Origin: a virus
Reading direction: 5' to 3' (one strand)
Length of the DNA stretch: 22,354 bases
Virus record (IMG/VR): IMGVR_UViG_3300025108_000424
Coordinates: 1-22,354 of that record
The notes beneath the pieces were generated by a model. It did no database searches, was not told the origin of the DNA, and saw only the letters and a list, made by a program, of their open reading frames with translations. Both the position numbers and the translations under genes were made by a program. This document shows positions 10,301 to 16,715 of this stretch, piece by piece (positions within the stretch are counted from its first letter, which is position 1; every line of letters begins with the position of its first letter).

Positions 10301-10861
10301 AACAATGTCTTTTACTTCTTTGTTAAGAATTGCTTTTTGAGCAGCTGACTTCATAATAGCTTGTGTGCCCACGCTAGTAGAAAGTATTCCGGCTCCTATA
10401 GTAGCAGCTGTACCCGCTCCTATAACAGCTCCCGCAGCTGCACCTGTTAAAGCGGCGCCAATACTAGTAGCAGCGGATGGGAGAAACTGTCCTGTTGCGC
10501 TAACAGCTTGATTAATAAAGCCCCCAAAAGTGGGTTCTTCTAAAAATTCTTCAAAGGACTCCATACCAGCAAGATAGTTTGAAGAAGCTTCTTGGTTAAT
10601 ACGAGCCTTATTAAGATTATTTTGGACAGAATCGGTATCGCCCCTAAGTGAAGCAACAGCAGCAGCAAAATTATTAAGATTAGATTCTAAATTAGCAGAT
10701 CCGGCTTTTACACTTTCTCTAAAAATTTCAATTGGATCTGAAAGCACAAAACTTTGAGGTAAAGCCGCGTCTTCATTTTGCCCTAAAGCGGTTAAATCGT
10801 TTGGGCCGCGTCTTTGTCTATTTTGTCCAAGAGCTTGTAAATCAGAAATTTTATCTGCCAT
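4331..10861 (-). CDS. Giant internal virion / polyvalent protein with HELGH zinc-protease motif
   Basis: A 2176-aa protein, the largest in the window and probably ejected with the DNA. Residues 1-30 hold two copies of DLxALGQN (7-14, 22-29). Gly/Ala-rich hydrophobic stretches at about 112-172, 257-290 and 355-380 could insert in membranes. The middle (about 560-1150) is Gln/Glu-rich with coiled-coil character. A zincin-like motif HELGH lies at 1341-1345, with FEEHGANQIAKF (Glu1397/1398) as a possible third ligand. The C-terminal ~750 residues carry NYFPR, hydrophobic segments near 1821-1850 and 2050-2075, and RPAWASDPRFALVWQLKSFF, which recall C-terminal regions of large polyvalent phage proteins. 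The gene starts 1 nt after the 746-aa stop (TGA-T-ATG) with only a weak ribosome site. Position matches T7 gp16, but it is ~860 residues longer and no lytic transglycosylase motif was seen. Confidence 0.8.
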   Translation of the reverse strand: MADKISDLQALGQNRQRRGPNDLTALGQNEDAALPQSFVLSDPIEIFRESVKAGSANLESNLNNFAAAVASLRGDTDSVQNNLNKARINQEASSNYLAGMESFEEFLEEPTFGGFINQAVSATGQFLPSAATSIGAALTGAAAGAVIGAGTAATIGAGILSTSVGTQAIMKSAAQKAILNKEVKDIVKKYIANDQARKKGKDLPWNLKKEEQDLIEGAFKILKETRRSKLTTRGAVAGAVSQEYPQGVGTAFGDFAEQDMIEAEQGLQSLAFGVPFAAVGVGGEALVLRGFKGILQSSKGGSLKQNLFGGLLKGAGRSAVVEGATERIQEEMSVQQKFAIDEDYTEAQANLDRSQALFMGFFGGMGMGAAGGTVSGAAAGVYEKARKNVADVYAGRIQEAYIAQETGQAEQFGDVAPEPVQWIAAQFKAMQDPNNKKDAVWIDENSIPEYNTFAESNLNNEELLGTVYQQSIDGKGGFFTTNKDKAAAFDALIKNNQYDNQKIDEFLVENLNYSRGRQEGDSIVVEVRDNENNLVWYQQTNELGLVGAQAKARQIFGKNPENYSISGAISIEDHLAERKELIEAQQPKRRSMDLEDQQTAKEDEALIARYQGLLQEARAAGGIENLSPQKQQTLRQDFQAIELIRQGASGAQEAAPEGQLQQELEGIASQEEQVDELDLAALDDRMASFAAGAMGATSFESELVTNEMGSKEDPIKFAKQTENSKEEDKKDKKGWQGNDSTRPMSTKPDSGGQGRTAAEAYETSKENALVYAFGFQPELIANIKDNIYSGSLLNNFAKRSKEAGQAFYFDIIEIGQDKDGTPFHGMLKYTLPGELDMDVEVAHWVSQARIKARGYIAAEQDSSWKVLTPANKEKGVQPQFIDMPRLTSFGRGYNNRTKSQVSATGDLETANQGFQVAAAEALVLGYEFFWSGKIETINKETGEVTTSTVKDRPIGELTAEEEASAIVYTKGRGDQQFSMAELAAQRGEFSDKSTELQNRIQELEDNPKAEPEDGFKNIQQELAVKRAALKTEEEATAAERDLSRQQLAGTDTQPKNPDEFIATGGESGAAGGTTGEAATVPVNQDANQERTREIIRRNRSKINRVIRENADGLGKMYTSVLALISAREVTLNDTVAPQADKTQAQQEINDLTKEKERLEKELGIAGNLKFIRQLETQGSYDPELAQRAIPGLEAGEKTIALDSTDMADARAADEFKNRPKDPLRPETTRRDPVSFISKKVTESFQDVKFLPTVMKIVRNDFKNKRDIYVFTTDDVVTFNDVGNNQVLDAIMEEQEFIRQGNAGGRIISYQTGADGADFIIIDAKKGASAEAEGKAAISLMHELGHSILEQEFSMSLKQNSNAYKLLVKNFKKFELEQDLNFPGMEGSEPKNIAARFEEHGANQIAKFLIDETAKATDGGEAIYKRIAAKLRAFFKKMSQSFRNRFKVDPAFDEYITKLISDRKRGLGNPQRTPNRMFNSAIIRSIVIDELPKISKNAGSKPAVERLARTAKKLAESESKTARWVRKALGTGKEVVYTADNMLRGLGPIGVQIANILYSQSQTTSELGWSKAKQQKIYEYTNKIARILGFEELSEVTDEAMEALYEAEDGRINTDKLSPKAREIREFLSKMYDDENFAKYAGIRKMSNYFPRSIALQNIENSTVIQDKVVALLVEFNKGKKFKDGEREFTITPKVAREMVNLLISDPENTNIDLYSEAGKFALGLSKSRSDVFRNIPTTELRKAVDGQGNSALVNPAQALRNYVTSTIKRAELNRRGGAKRIQELIDQLPTEKDKEIATSMVLASLGKINPELFVKYPKLKTINSWALTANIFGLLALTVFASFPDVAGPVLRSKELPKLRETAKIFYSALKGDEEAMRLAYDIGAVSTDAINMMFVNAGEMDYMTEGSKSANEGFFKYTGTEWFTKFTRVFAAGMGKSFIIEHGRRAQEGDQRSIRYLKELGLTPQDVADWNAGEQSLETPAGKKVKVALYRFVDESIVRPNASERPAWASDPRFALVWQLKSFFYAYGKTVIGGIGREMNARREEGESMSQSAAPLLLAAATLIPLTMLGFDLRERFKGGLAWALPGVDSTERNYRKSLDMDYGEYSMEILDRSGALGPFALMLPVISGKTYGDPFFVGPLGPTFEKLWDFPQGKLKIDDFIPGYNQVGGFDREN

Positions 10862-10862
10862 A

Positions 10863-13103
10863 TCATGCTTCAGTTAAAAAACTCATTAACACTGCACGTT
10901 CATCAGAACCCTGAGTTCCAAAAAGTTGAGTTATTTGAGCCTGTGTCATGTTTCCTTCCGTTTCTCTACCTGCTGGGTCTGTAAAATAAATTTCAGCTAC
11001 ATATCTTCTACCATTTTTTACTTCTATTCGGGCTTTCATTCTATCTAGGGCTGCTCCAATAGCTTGTGGGTCATTACTTCTAAATATATCTCCCAACCAA
11101 TCTAGCCCCCACTGGCTTCCGTTTTCCTCAACAAATTTAGTAACTATTTGGCCATAAACGTTTTTTACAGTTTCTTCAGTATTTGCATCTCTAAACCTAA
11201 CATCGGTTCCTGTTACAACATAAGACCTATTTCTAGTGAACTCACCTAGTAAATTTTTTATTCTTTGTCTTGTGTTTGCGGCTTTTTCGCTGCTACCAGA
11301 TATTTTTGTTGCATCTCTACCTTTCCTTGATCCCCCCTCTTTAAATTGAGGGTAAAGTATATTGGTGGCTTCAGTAGTTATATCTTTTAAATCGCCCGAT
11401 AATTTATCAGAATATTCTAAAGACTTAAACCTTAAATTTTCATAGTTTATATCTAGTTGATCTCGTTGAGTTGGAGTAGTAGAAGCGTTACCTGTTTGAA
11501 TTTGATTTTCATATGTTTTATATAAATTTATCATTTTTGTTGGGTCATTTTGGCTTGTTGTAAAAGCCAAAGTAGCAGCAAGAGCCTGTCGTTGCCCAAT
11601 GTTAAGTTGCCCTTCTAGTTTTTTTAAATCATCTAATTTTTGAATATCAAATCTGTTAAGAATAGCCTGCACCTCTTTTACTTTATCTTGCCCGAGTTGT
11701 CTTATTTTAGCTTCATTCTCTTGCGCCCATTTTTGCTGCCCCTCTAAATCAGCTGGAACTGGTGGTATTTCAAGTTCTTCTGCAGTTGGTAGTGGTTCGG
11801 TTGGAGGAATACGCCCATCTAGTTTAGCTAAAGTTGATTCTAATTCTGTTGTATATGCCTGTCGAGTTGAAGCATCTAAAGCTGGGTTGTTTTGTAACTG
11901 ATCTTGTAAAAACTTAGCTCTATTTCTAGCTGGTAGTTCAGCGCTTGTTTTCGCTTCAGAAGACTCTTGCCTTTGGGTGTTAACCGCAACATCCATTTGT
12001 TCTTCAGCAAAAGCAATTGCTTCATCAATAGTTTTTATGTTCCTTTGTTTACTTTTAAACATATCTTCAACGTCTTTAAATTTTTTAAGGGCTTCTGGAT
12101 TATTTTTAAATATGTTTTTAACTTCTCTATAAAATTGCCTAGGAGCTTTAAAGCTAGTTGGGTCTTTAAAGAATTTAGATTCTTTGTTTGGGTTTCTTTC
12201 GGCATCAAGTTTTTCGCTAATAAGACGCTGATGAAGCATTTTTTGAAACTCGTAATATTTAGAATTGTCGCTTTCTTTGCCTTCAAAAATTCTATTATAT
12301 TCATCTTTTTCTAAATAACTAAACTTGCCACTAGGATCTTGTTGATCTCCAAATTGACTTTCTTCTTTGGCAAGTTGCCTTGCACCCGGCAAGTCTGAAC
12401 CCTCTCCAGCAGTATTAACAGTTGTTTTAGGATCAGTGTCTAAAGGTGTGTTGTTTGTTGATTCTATATCAGCAGGATCTGTCCCTTGCATAATTTGTTG
12501 TAATGCATTTTGTGCAAAAAGGGCAGCATCTTCTATTTCAACTTTACCTGCTTTTACATCTGCTGCAAGTGGGTCTAAAGAGTCGGTAATTAATTGGGAA
12601 AACCCGTCGCCCTGCCTAGATTCTGGAAAAGCCCTACCCCGTTTTTTTGCTATTCCTAAATTAAGAAAGTGTTCTACTTCTTTTTTACTAAGTTTAATAA
12701 CCTCATCATCTTCTCTGTTAGAAAATCCAAAAGTTTTAGGAAAAAACCCCTGTGGGGTATCTACCATTAAAGAGTAACTTCCGTCTGGATTTGCGTTTAT
12801 ACCCGCTATTTTACCTTCTTTTATTTCTTTGTTATTTACATCTTTGTAAAGTTTTAAAATATCAATTTCATTTAAAAGGTCTGCTGCCATATCACCATGT
12901 ACAAACTTACCATCAGCAGTTTTTTCAAGCAGTGCTTGCATGCCAGAAGCTGTACCATCTTTATTAGTTTTTAGATAGTTACTAAAAGTGTCTGTTATAC
13001 CTAAAGAATTTGACATACTAAAGAACTCTTTATCGCGTAGATTTTTTTTAGCTATACTGTCTGCTTCAAGTTTTCGGACATTCATTAAATCTGCTAAAGC
13101 CAT
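10863..13103 (-). CDS. Internal virion (ejection) protein, T7 gp15-like by position and size
   Basis: A 746-aa, mostly helical, charged and Gln/Asn/Lys/Glu-rich protein with no signal peptide, membrane segment or enzyme motif. It has a Pro-rich linker at about residues 425-450 (PPTEPLPTAEELEIPPVPAD) and a more globular C-terminus. It lies between two ~190-aa proteins and the giant protein. In T7 that place is held by gp15 (747 aa), which forms part of the ejected channel through the cell envelope. No clear sequence similarity to gp15 is visible, so the role rests on order, length and composition. The start at 13103 follows the preceding stop by one base (TAA-T-ATG), with only a weak TTAGG upstream. 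Confidence 0.65.
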   Translation of the reverse strand: MALADLMNVRKLEADSIAKKNLRDKEFFSMSNSLGITDTFSNYLKTNKDGTASGMQALLEKTADGKFVHGDMAADLLNEIDILKLYKDVNNKEIKEGKIAGINANPDGSYSLMVDTPQGFFPKTFGFSNREDDEVIKLSKKEVEHFLNLGIAKKRGRAFPESRQGDGFSQLITDSLDPLAADVKAGKVEIEDAALFAQNALQQIMQGTDPADIESTNNTPLDTDPKTTVNTAGEGSDLPGARQLAKEESQFGDQQDPSGKFSYLEKDEYNRIFEGKESDNSKYYEFQKMLHQRLISEKLDAERNPNKESKFFKDPTSFKAPRQFYREVKNIFKNNPEALKKFKDVEDMFKSKQRNIKTIDEAIAFAEEQMDVAVNTQRQESSEAKTSAELPARNRAKFLQDQLQNNPALDASTRQAYTTELESTLAKLDGRIPPTEPLPTAEELEIPPVPADLEGQQKWAQENEAKIRQLGQDKVKEVQAILNRFDIQKLDDLKKLEGQLNIGQRQALAATLAFTTSQNDPTKMINLYKTYENQIQTGNASTTPTQRDQLDINYENLRFKSLEYSDKLSGDLKDITTEATNILYPQFKEGGSRKGRDATKISGSSEKAANTRQRIKNLLGEFTRNRSYVVTGTDVRFRDANTEETVKNVYGQIVTKFVEENGSQWGLDWLGDIFRSNDPQAIGAALDRMKARIEVKNGRRYVAEIYFTDPAGRETEGNMTQAQITQLFGTQGSDERAVLMSFLTEA

Positions 13104-13104
13104 A

Positions 13105-13677
13105 TTAAATACCTAAAATTGCCATTACAGCTGTTGTTCCTAATCCAACCATTGCGTTGTGGTGCTGGGCTTTTGCCCCTTTGTAAGCGGCTTGTCTATT
13201 TGCTTGCAGATTTGCAGCGTTCCCTAAGCCAGCCATTGCACTTCTATTAAGGCCTTGCCCAATATTAATTAAATCAGACAAAGTTTTTTTATTGCGTTCA
13301 TCTTGAGCAATTCTAGCAGTGTTTAAACCACCAGCTAATCCTATAGCGCCTTGTCGTTGTAATGCGCGGTTTTGTTCTTGCTTTTGGGCTATACTTAATC
13401 CAGCGCCCCCATATCTAGAAAGGTTACGGCTTTGTATGCCTTCTGCTATTTTTTGTTGTTTTCTAACATCTTCCGGAACCCTATCTACTAAAGAAGTGTC
13501 ATCCACAGAAGCTAAAAGTTGTTCTTCAAAAGGCCTAAAGTCTTGCACATAGTCATTGTAATCTTGTCGCAAAAGTGCAGAGTTAGTAGCTTCTGGGTCT
13601 GACACTTCAGGAAGTGTAGAAACGTAATTATTTCTAGTCTCGGGCATAAGTGCGTTAGTGTAATCTCCCAAAGCCAT
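13105..13677 (-). CDS. Small ejection-type internal virion protein (second of a pair)
   Basis: A 190-aa protein. The first ~90 residues are acidic/polar. The rest is Ala/Gly/Gln/Asn/Arg-rich helix (QKQEQNRALQRQGAIGLAGG..., NAANLQANRQAAYKGAKAQ), ending in a hydrophobic tail MVGLGTTAVMAILGI. This mix, a helical body with a membrane-friendly end, is typical of small podoviral ejection proteins such as T7 gp14 (196 aa) and P22 gp7. The start at 13677 has a strong AGGAGG upstream, inside the end of the preceding gene, 2 nt after its TAG. Its composition and length resemble the upstream 197-aa protein, so the two may be old paralogues. No family match is certain. Confidence 0.6.
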   Translation of the reverse strand: MALGDYTNALMPETRNNYVSTLPEVSDPEATNSALLRQDYNDYVQDFRPFEEQLLASVDDTSLVDRVPEDVRKQQKIAEGIQSRNLSRYGGAGLSIAQKQEQNRALQRQGAIGLAGGLNTARIAQDERNKKTLSDLINIGQGLNRSAMAGLGNAANLQANRQAAYKGAKAQHHNAMVGLGTTAVMAILGI

Positions 13678-13679
13678 AA

Positions 13680-14273
13680 CTAACCAAACCTCCTAGGTTC
13701 TACAAAATAACCGCCTAAACCAGAAGTACCAGCATCTTTTGTTTCGTCACTAGAAAGCAAAGCTTCATTTTCAGATTTATTTTGCCCCATTTTAGCTGCA
13801 AACCGGCTCATATTTTTTATATTACCAAGTCTTGTAGCCTGTTTAGCTTTAGCAAAAGCTAATTCTTTTGAGGTGCCGATTCTGGCTGCTTGAGCTAACC
13901 CAGATGCAGCGTCCATTTGTTGTCCTCTTGCTCCAGCTAACAAATTTAATTGTCTATCCCTAGAAATATTTTGCCCTTGTATACTAGCATCCAAAAGATT
14001 ACCAACCGCCGCTGAAGCTAAATCTGCTGCGTTGTCTACGCTAGTGGAGTATTGAAATACTGGTCCGCCCCCTGTAAGAGCCTGCATAGTATCCGCTTGA
14101 GATATACCACGCCCAATTCTATCAAATTCTGTAGCTCTAGCTTCTTCAGCCATATTGACCATTAAAGGTTTATATTTTGTATTAAAATAATCTTTGTCTG
14201 CTTTAGCTATAGAAGCAGAAGTTTTTTCAGCTTCGCTAGCTTGGTAATCTTGTTTTTTTGGTTTACTACTCAT
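13680..14273 (-). CDS. Small ejection-type internal virion protein (first of a pair)
   Basis: A 197-aa basic protein. After a charged N-terminus (SSKPKKQDYQASEAEK) comes an Ala/Gly/Gln-rich helical region (RQLNLLAGARGQQMDAASG and AKAKQATRLGNIKNM). The C-terminus is Gly/Pro/aromatic (GLGGYFVEPRRFG). It has no signal peptide or enzyme motif. Length and place after a GNAT-like gene match T7 gp14 (196 aa), a protein ejected through the tail. The start at 14273 overlaps the upstream stop as ATGA, so its translation is probably coupled to the GNAT-like gene; no strong ribosome site is seen. The ejection role is inferred from context and composition. Confidence 0.6.
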   Translation of the reverse strand: MSSKPKKQDYQASEAEKTSASIAKADKDYFNTKYKPLMVNMAEEARATEFDRIGRGISQADTMQALTGGGPVFQYSTSVDNAADLASAAVGNLLDASIQGQNISRDRQLNLLAGARGQQMDAASGLAQAARIGTSKELAFAKAKQATRLGNIKNMSRFAAKMGQNKSENEALLSSDETKDAGTSGLGGYFVEPRRFG

Positions 14274-14713
14274 ACTTCTTTTTTATAAACATAACTTGTT
14301 AACTTAAATCCATTAGCAGTTGCAGTCTTTGCCCATCCTGGGCGACTTGTGTGAAACTCAATGACCTTCACATTTTTTTCTAAAGCAAGTTTATCTAAAA
14401 AGGTAAACCCTACTTTATTATAATTATACTCTGGTTTTTGGTAGGTTGCCCAGACAAAAAGCGTTGGCTCGCCGCCAGGGTCTGCTATCATTGAGCAAAT
14501 TATAAATCCAATGTATATGTCTTCTTTATAAAACATATACAAAGTTGCATTACTGTTTCGTAATGCTAAGTATACATCTGCTGGAATCCAGTCAGAATAA
14601 CTTTTCTTTCTTATAACCTGTAGATCAGATTCGATTGTTTCATACGCATATCGGATCTCATCTACAGGTATTTCTTCAACAGAGACTCCATTAATAGTCA
14701 ATCTCTGAACCAT
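14270..14713 (-). CDS. GNAT-fold-like protein, T7 gp13-like by position
   Basis: A 147-aa protein with an acetyltransferase-like (GNAT) strand/helix pattern: an N-terminal helix, LYMFYKEDIYIGFIICSMI as the beta hairpin, TLFVWATYQKPEY, a helix FLDKLALEKNV, then VKVIEFHTSRPGWAKTATAN and GFKLTSYVYKKE. The usual acetyl-CoA loop (R/Q-x-x-G-x-G/A) is not evident; the matching place reads YNKVGFTF. It may therefore be a structural or degenerate member. T7 gp13 (138 aa), needed for assembling internal proteins, is classed with the GNAT clan and sits at the same place before gp14-16. The start at 14713 overlaps the upstream gene by 23 nt. The alternative is a true acetyltransferase acting on a phage or host protein. 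Confidence 0.6.
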   Translation of the reverse strand: MVQRLTINGVSVEEIPVDEIRYAYETIESDLQVIRKKSYSDWIPADVYLALRNSNATLYMFYKEDIYIGFIICSMIADPGGEPTLFVWATYQKPEYNYNKVGFTFLDKLALEKNVKVIEFHTSRPGWAKTATANGFKLTSYVYKKEV

Positions 14714-15374
14714 ATCTCTTATATCGTTTACGAGGAGACATTCCTGCTCCTTTATATTTTACAACTCTACGTACACCTAAGTCTCCACCTCTAGCTTTTA
14801 ACTCAGCTTGTACTACTTCTTGATTAAATAGACTTAAATAATCTGCTGCTGCTTGTGGGTCGGTCCAATCTTTTGCAGGTATTCTAAGTAATCTATACAA
14901 AGTCCCATAAACAATTCCATCTCTGTAACTGTTAGAAAAAGTTGTATCAATGTTGCTAGTAGTTCTGCTTGGTTTTAAAGCAACGCTTAAAAGTAAACCA
15001 TTAGTGACAGAACTATTAGGTACTGGAATAACCCAAAAAGTACTTGGGTTTTTTTGCAAGTACACTTGTGGCAAAGATGTTTTATCTCGCCAATCTGGAT
15101 AATTTAACTCTAAACTTCTAGGGCTTATAGGATCTAAATCATCGCCATCATAAGTCATCCACAAAATTTGATGAACATCGGTTCCACTTGGTTGGTCAAA
15201 CTCATATTCATATACACCACTAATTGTTGTAATAGGGTCTAAGTCATATACATAAGCTTTTGATCTTTCTGCAAACTCTATACAAGCTGATCTTAAAGTA
15301 GACTCTACTAAAGAGTCAGGACAATTAGGAACATACGGTAGTATGTCTTTTACTAAAGAACTAAATGACGCCAT
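14691..15374 (-). CDS. Second head-tail connector / tail adaptor-like protein
   Basis: A 227-aa protein with FSSLVKDILPYVPNCP, an LRSACIEFAERSK helix, a beta region (YEYEFDQPSGTDVHQILWM, STFWVIPVP) and a helical C-terminus ending in a basic stretch (SPRKRYKRYG). A helix, beta sandwich, helix layout is typical of podoviral adaptor or gatekeeper proteins that sit under the portal. The upstream 241-aa protein has a similar layout (N-terminal helices, 'FYVYP'/'FWVIP' strand, C-terminal YRLL/YRCY helix), so the two may be distant paralogues. The start at 15374 has AGGAG upstream and follows the previous stop by one base (TAAaATG). Confidence 0.65.
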   Translation of the reverse strand: MASFSSLVKDILPYVPNCPDSLVESTLRSACIEFAERSKAYVYDLDPITTISGVYEYEFDQPSGTDVHQILWMTYDGDDLDPISPRSLELNYPDWRDKTSLPQVYLQKNPSTFWVIPVPNSSVTNGLLLSVALKPSRTTSNIDTTFSNSYRDGIVYGTLYRLLRIPAKDWTDPQAAADYLSLFNQEVVQAELKARGGDLGVRRVVKYKGAGMSPRKRYKRYGSEIDY

Positions 15375-15375
15375 T

Positions 15376-16101
15376 TTATACTCCTACTCCTTGAACAGGC
15401 GGAGGCACAACCTGTTGTCCATTTCTAGTCAAATTCGGATCTATGGGGTTTTTAGCCTGTATACCTCCAGCTAAACTATTTACGAATAGTTGATAGTGTT
15501 GTTGAGCCCGTTGAGAATTTCCTGCAAATTCAGAATCTTTTAAATAACATCTATACAAGACATAATCCACTAAAGCATTACCATAAACATCATCAATATA
15601 AATAGTGCTACTTGTAGCGCTTAAATCTGTAGGGTTTCTAGCTGTTACTAATTCTACGTAAGCGTTTGATCCGGACTTTACACCCGGATAAACATAAAAA
15701 CGCCTCGGGTCTTCTGGATCAAAAATATAATGTTTAACTACAGAACCGTGAGCTGCGTCTCCTGTAACAGTAGGATCATGCCAATCAGGTTCTATAGAAT
15801 TTAAAATGTCTTCATCTACTAGCCTAATTGCTTTTTTACCTGTTGCACTGCTACCAGTAGCACTCATATTACGTACTACTTTTATTAAAGACATAGCTAC
15901 ATCCGGTATAGATTGCTCTGTACCGGTAACTAATTGTACGTTTGAATGATCTGCAGCAGCGGCCGGTTTAAGGTTAACTACTTCTCTTTGTGCATCATTT
16001 ATGTACCTAAGCAATTCAGCTTCAGTCCATCGAACGCCAGTTGTATCCTGCAGGCTGTCCTGGATTCTGGATATTAAATTAGCGCCCGTTAATGTGCCCA
16101 T
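15376..16101 (-). CDS. Head-tail adaptor protein
   Basis: A 241-aa protein. The N-terminus ISRIQDSLQDTTGVRWTEAELLRYINDAQREVV is highly typical of phage adaptor proteins (the SU10/DUF6682-type group), where this helical part packs against the portal. Then come a beta region (FYVYPGVKSGSNAYVELV), a helix with NALVDYVLYRCYLKDSEFAGN, and a Pro/Gln-rich C-terminus (QQVVPPPVQGVGV). It probably forms the ring joining portal to tail. The start at 16101 overlaps the upstream stop by one base (TAATG) and has little ribosome site of its own, which indicates coupled translation. Confidence 0.8.
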   Translation of the reverse strand: MGTLTGANLISRIQDSLQDTTGVRWTEAELLRYINDAQREVVNLKPAAAADHSNVQLVTGTEQSIPDVAMSLIKVVRNMSATGSSATGKKAIRLVDEDILNSIEPDWHDPTVTGDAAHGSVVKHYIFDPEDPRRFYVYPGVKSGSNAYVELVTARNPTDLSATSSTIYIDDVYGNALVDYVLYRCYLKDSEFAGNSQRAQQHYQLFVNSLAGGIQAKNPIDPNLTRNGQQVVPPPVQGVGV

Positions 16102-16418
16102 TATTTCTTAGCAGTTTTTTTTACAGTTTTTTTAGCAGCCGGCTTTTTTTTAGCGGGTGCTTTACCATCTACATAGGCTTCGTTTATATCAGGTGTAGAG
16201 GGATCGTCAGGAATATAATGTCCTTTTTCATCTCTAGCTCTAATAGGTTCGCTTGGCTTTTTGTCTTTAATTGAATGAGGTTTGTGTTCTGTACACCCCT
16301 CTTGCAAGCACAATAGGCCTATGTCATGTCCAACTTCTTTTGGTACGCCAGCTTCCAGTCTGATTGATGCGCCCCAGGTGGTCGAAATATACCTGTCAAT
16401 ATCTGATATTACTATCAT
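16101..16418 (-). CDS. Small protein with histone-H1-like Lys/Ala tail
   Basis: A 105-aa protein with two parts. Residues 1-~80 hold MIVISDIDRYISTTWG, a Cys/His cluster (LLCLQEGCTEHKPH) and a polar linker. Residues ~86-105 are a low-complexity basic tail (APAKKKPAAKKTVKKTAKK). The tail resembles histone H1 and bacterial HU-like extensions that bind DNA, but no globular DNA-binding domain is recognised. It lies between the lipoprotein and the adaptor. It may be a head or neck component whose tail touches packaged DNA, or may bind a polyanionic partner; both are inference. The start at 16418 has AGGAG seven bases upstream and lies 22 nt after the preceding stop. Confidence 0.6.
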   Translation of the reverse strand: MIVISDIDRYISTTWGASIRLEAGVPKEVGHDIGLLCLQEGCTEHKPHSIKDKKPSEPIRARDEKGHYIPDDPSTPDINEAYVDGKAPAKKKPAAKKTVKKTAKK

Positions 16419-16440
16419 CTTTTACTCCTAAAATAGCTAA

Positions 16441-16704
16441 CTAGTCTTCTTCCTTTGGTTGAAGTTCATTAGTTTGTTTATCAACATTTTCTACAACAGT
16501 AGTTATAACACCGTCGTAAGTTTCAGCTACTGTATTAACAACGCCACTAACATCTTTTAATGCTGCGCCTGAAATAGAGCCTGCTGTTTTAACGGTTGTA
16601 TCAACTGTGGTCATGGCAATATCTTTACCACCTTCAATTACTGAATTAACAGTTGCACATGAAGTAGCAAATAAGCCAACTAAAATTAAATATAAACCTT
16701 TCAT
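16441..16704 (-). CDS. Small phage lipoprotein
   Basis: An 87-aa protein with a short basic start (MKG), a hydrophobic segment (LYLILVGLFA) and a lipobox ending ATSC with Cys16, so signal peptidase II processing is expected. The mature part has no further membrane helix. It is an amphipathic, Val/Thr/Ala-rich stretch (MTTVDTTVKTAGSISGAALK, VVNTVAETYDGVITTVVENV) with an acidic end (QPKEED). It is the first gene after the capsid terminator. The start at 16704 has AAAGGA upstream, directly after the terminator's T run. Possible roles are superinfection exclusion (Cor/Llp-like), an outer spanin-like lysis factor, or an envelope factor for late infection. No spanin partner is seen nearby, and the function is unknown. 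Confidence 0.75.
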   Translation of the reverse strand: MKGLYLILVGLFATSCATVNSVIEGGKDIAMTTVDTTVKTAGSISGAALKDVSGVVNTVAETYDGVITTVVENVDKQTNELQPKEED

Positions 16705-16715
16705 AATTTTCCTTT

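Noticed and set aside
12035-12304. An 89-codon minus-strand frame inside the 746-aa gene
   Set aside because: It is an alternative frame of an AT-rich, Lys-rich stretch; the main frame is continuous through it and has normal protein composition.
12367-12777. A 136-codon frame on the plus strand
   Set aside because: It is antisense to the 746-aa gene, shows no recognisable protein features and lacks a ribosome site.
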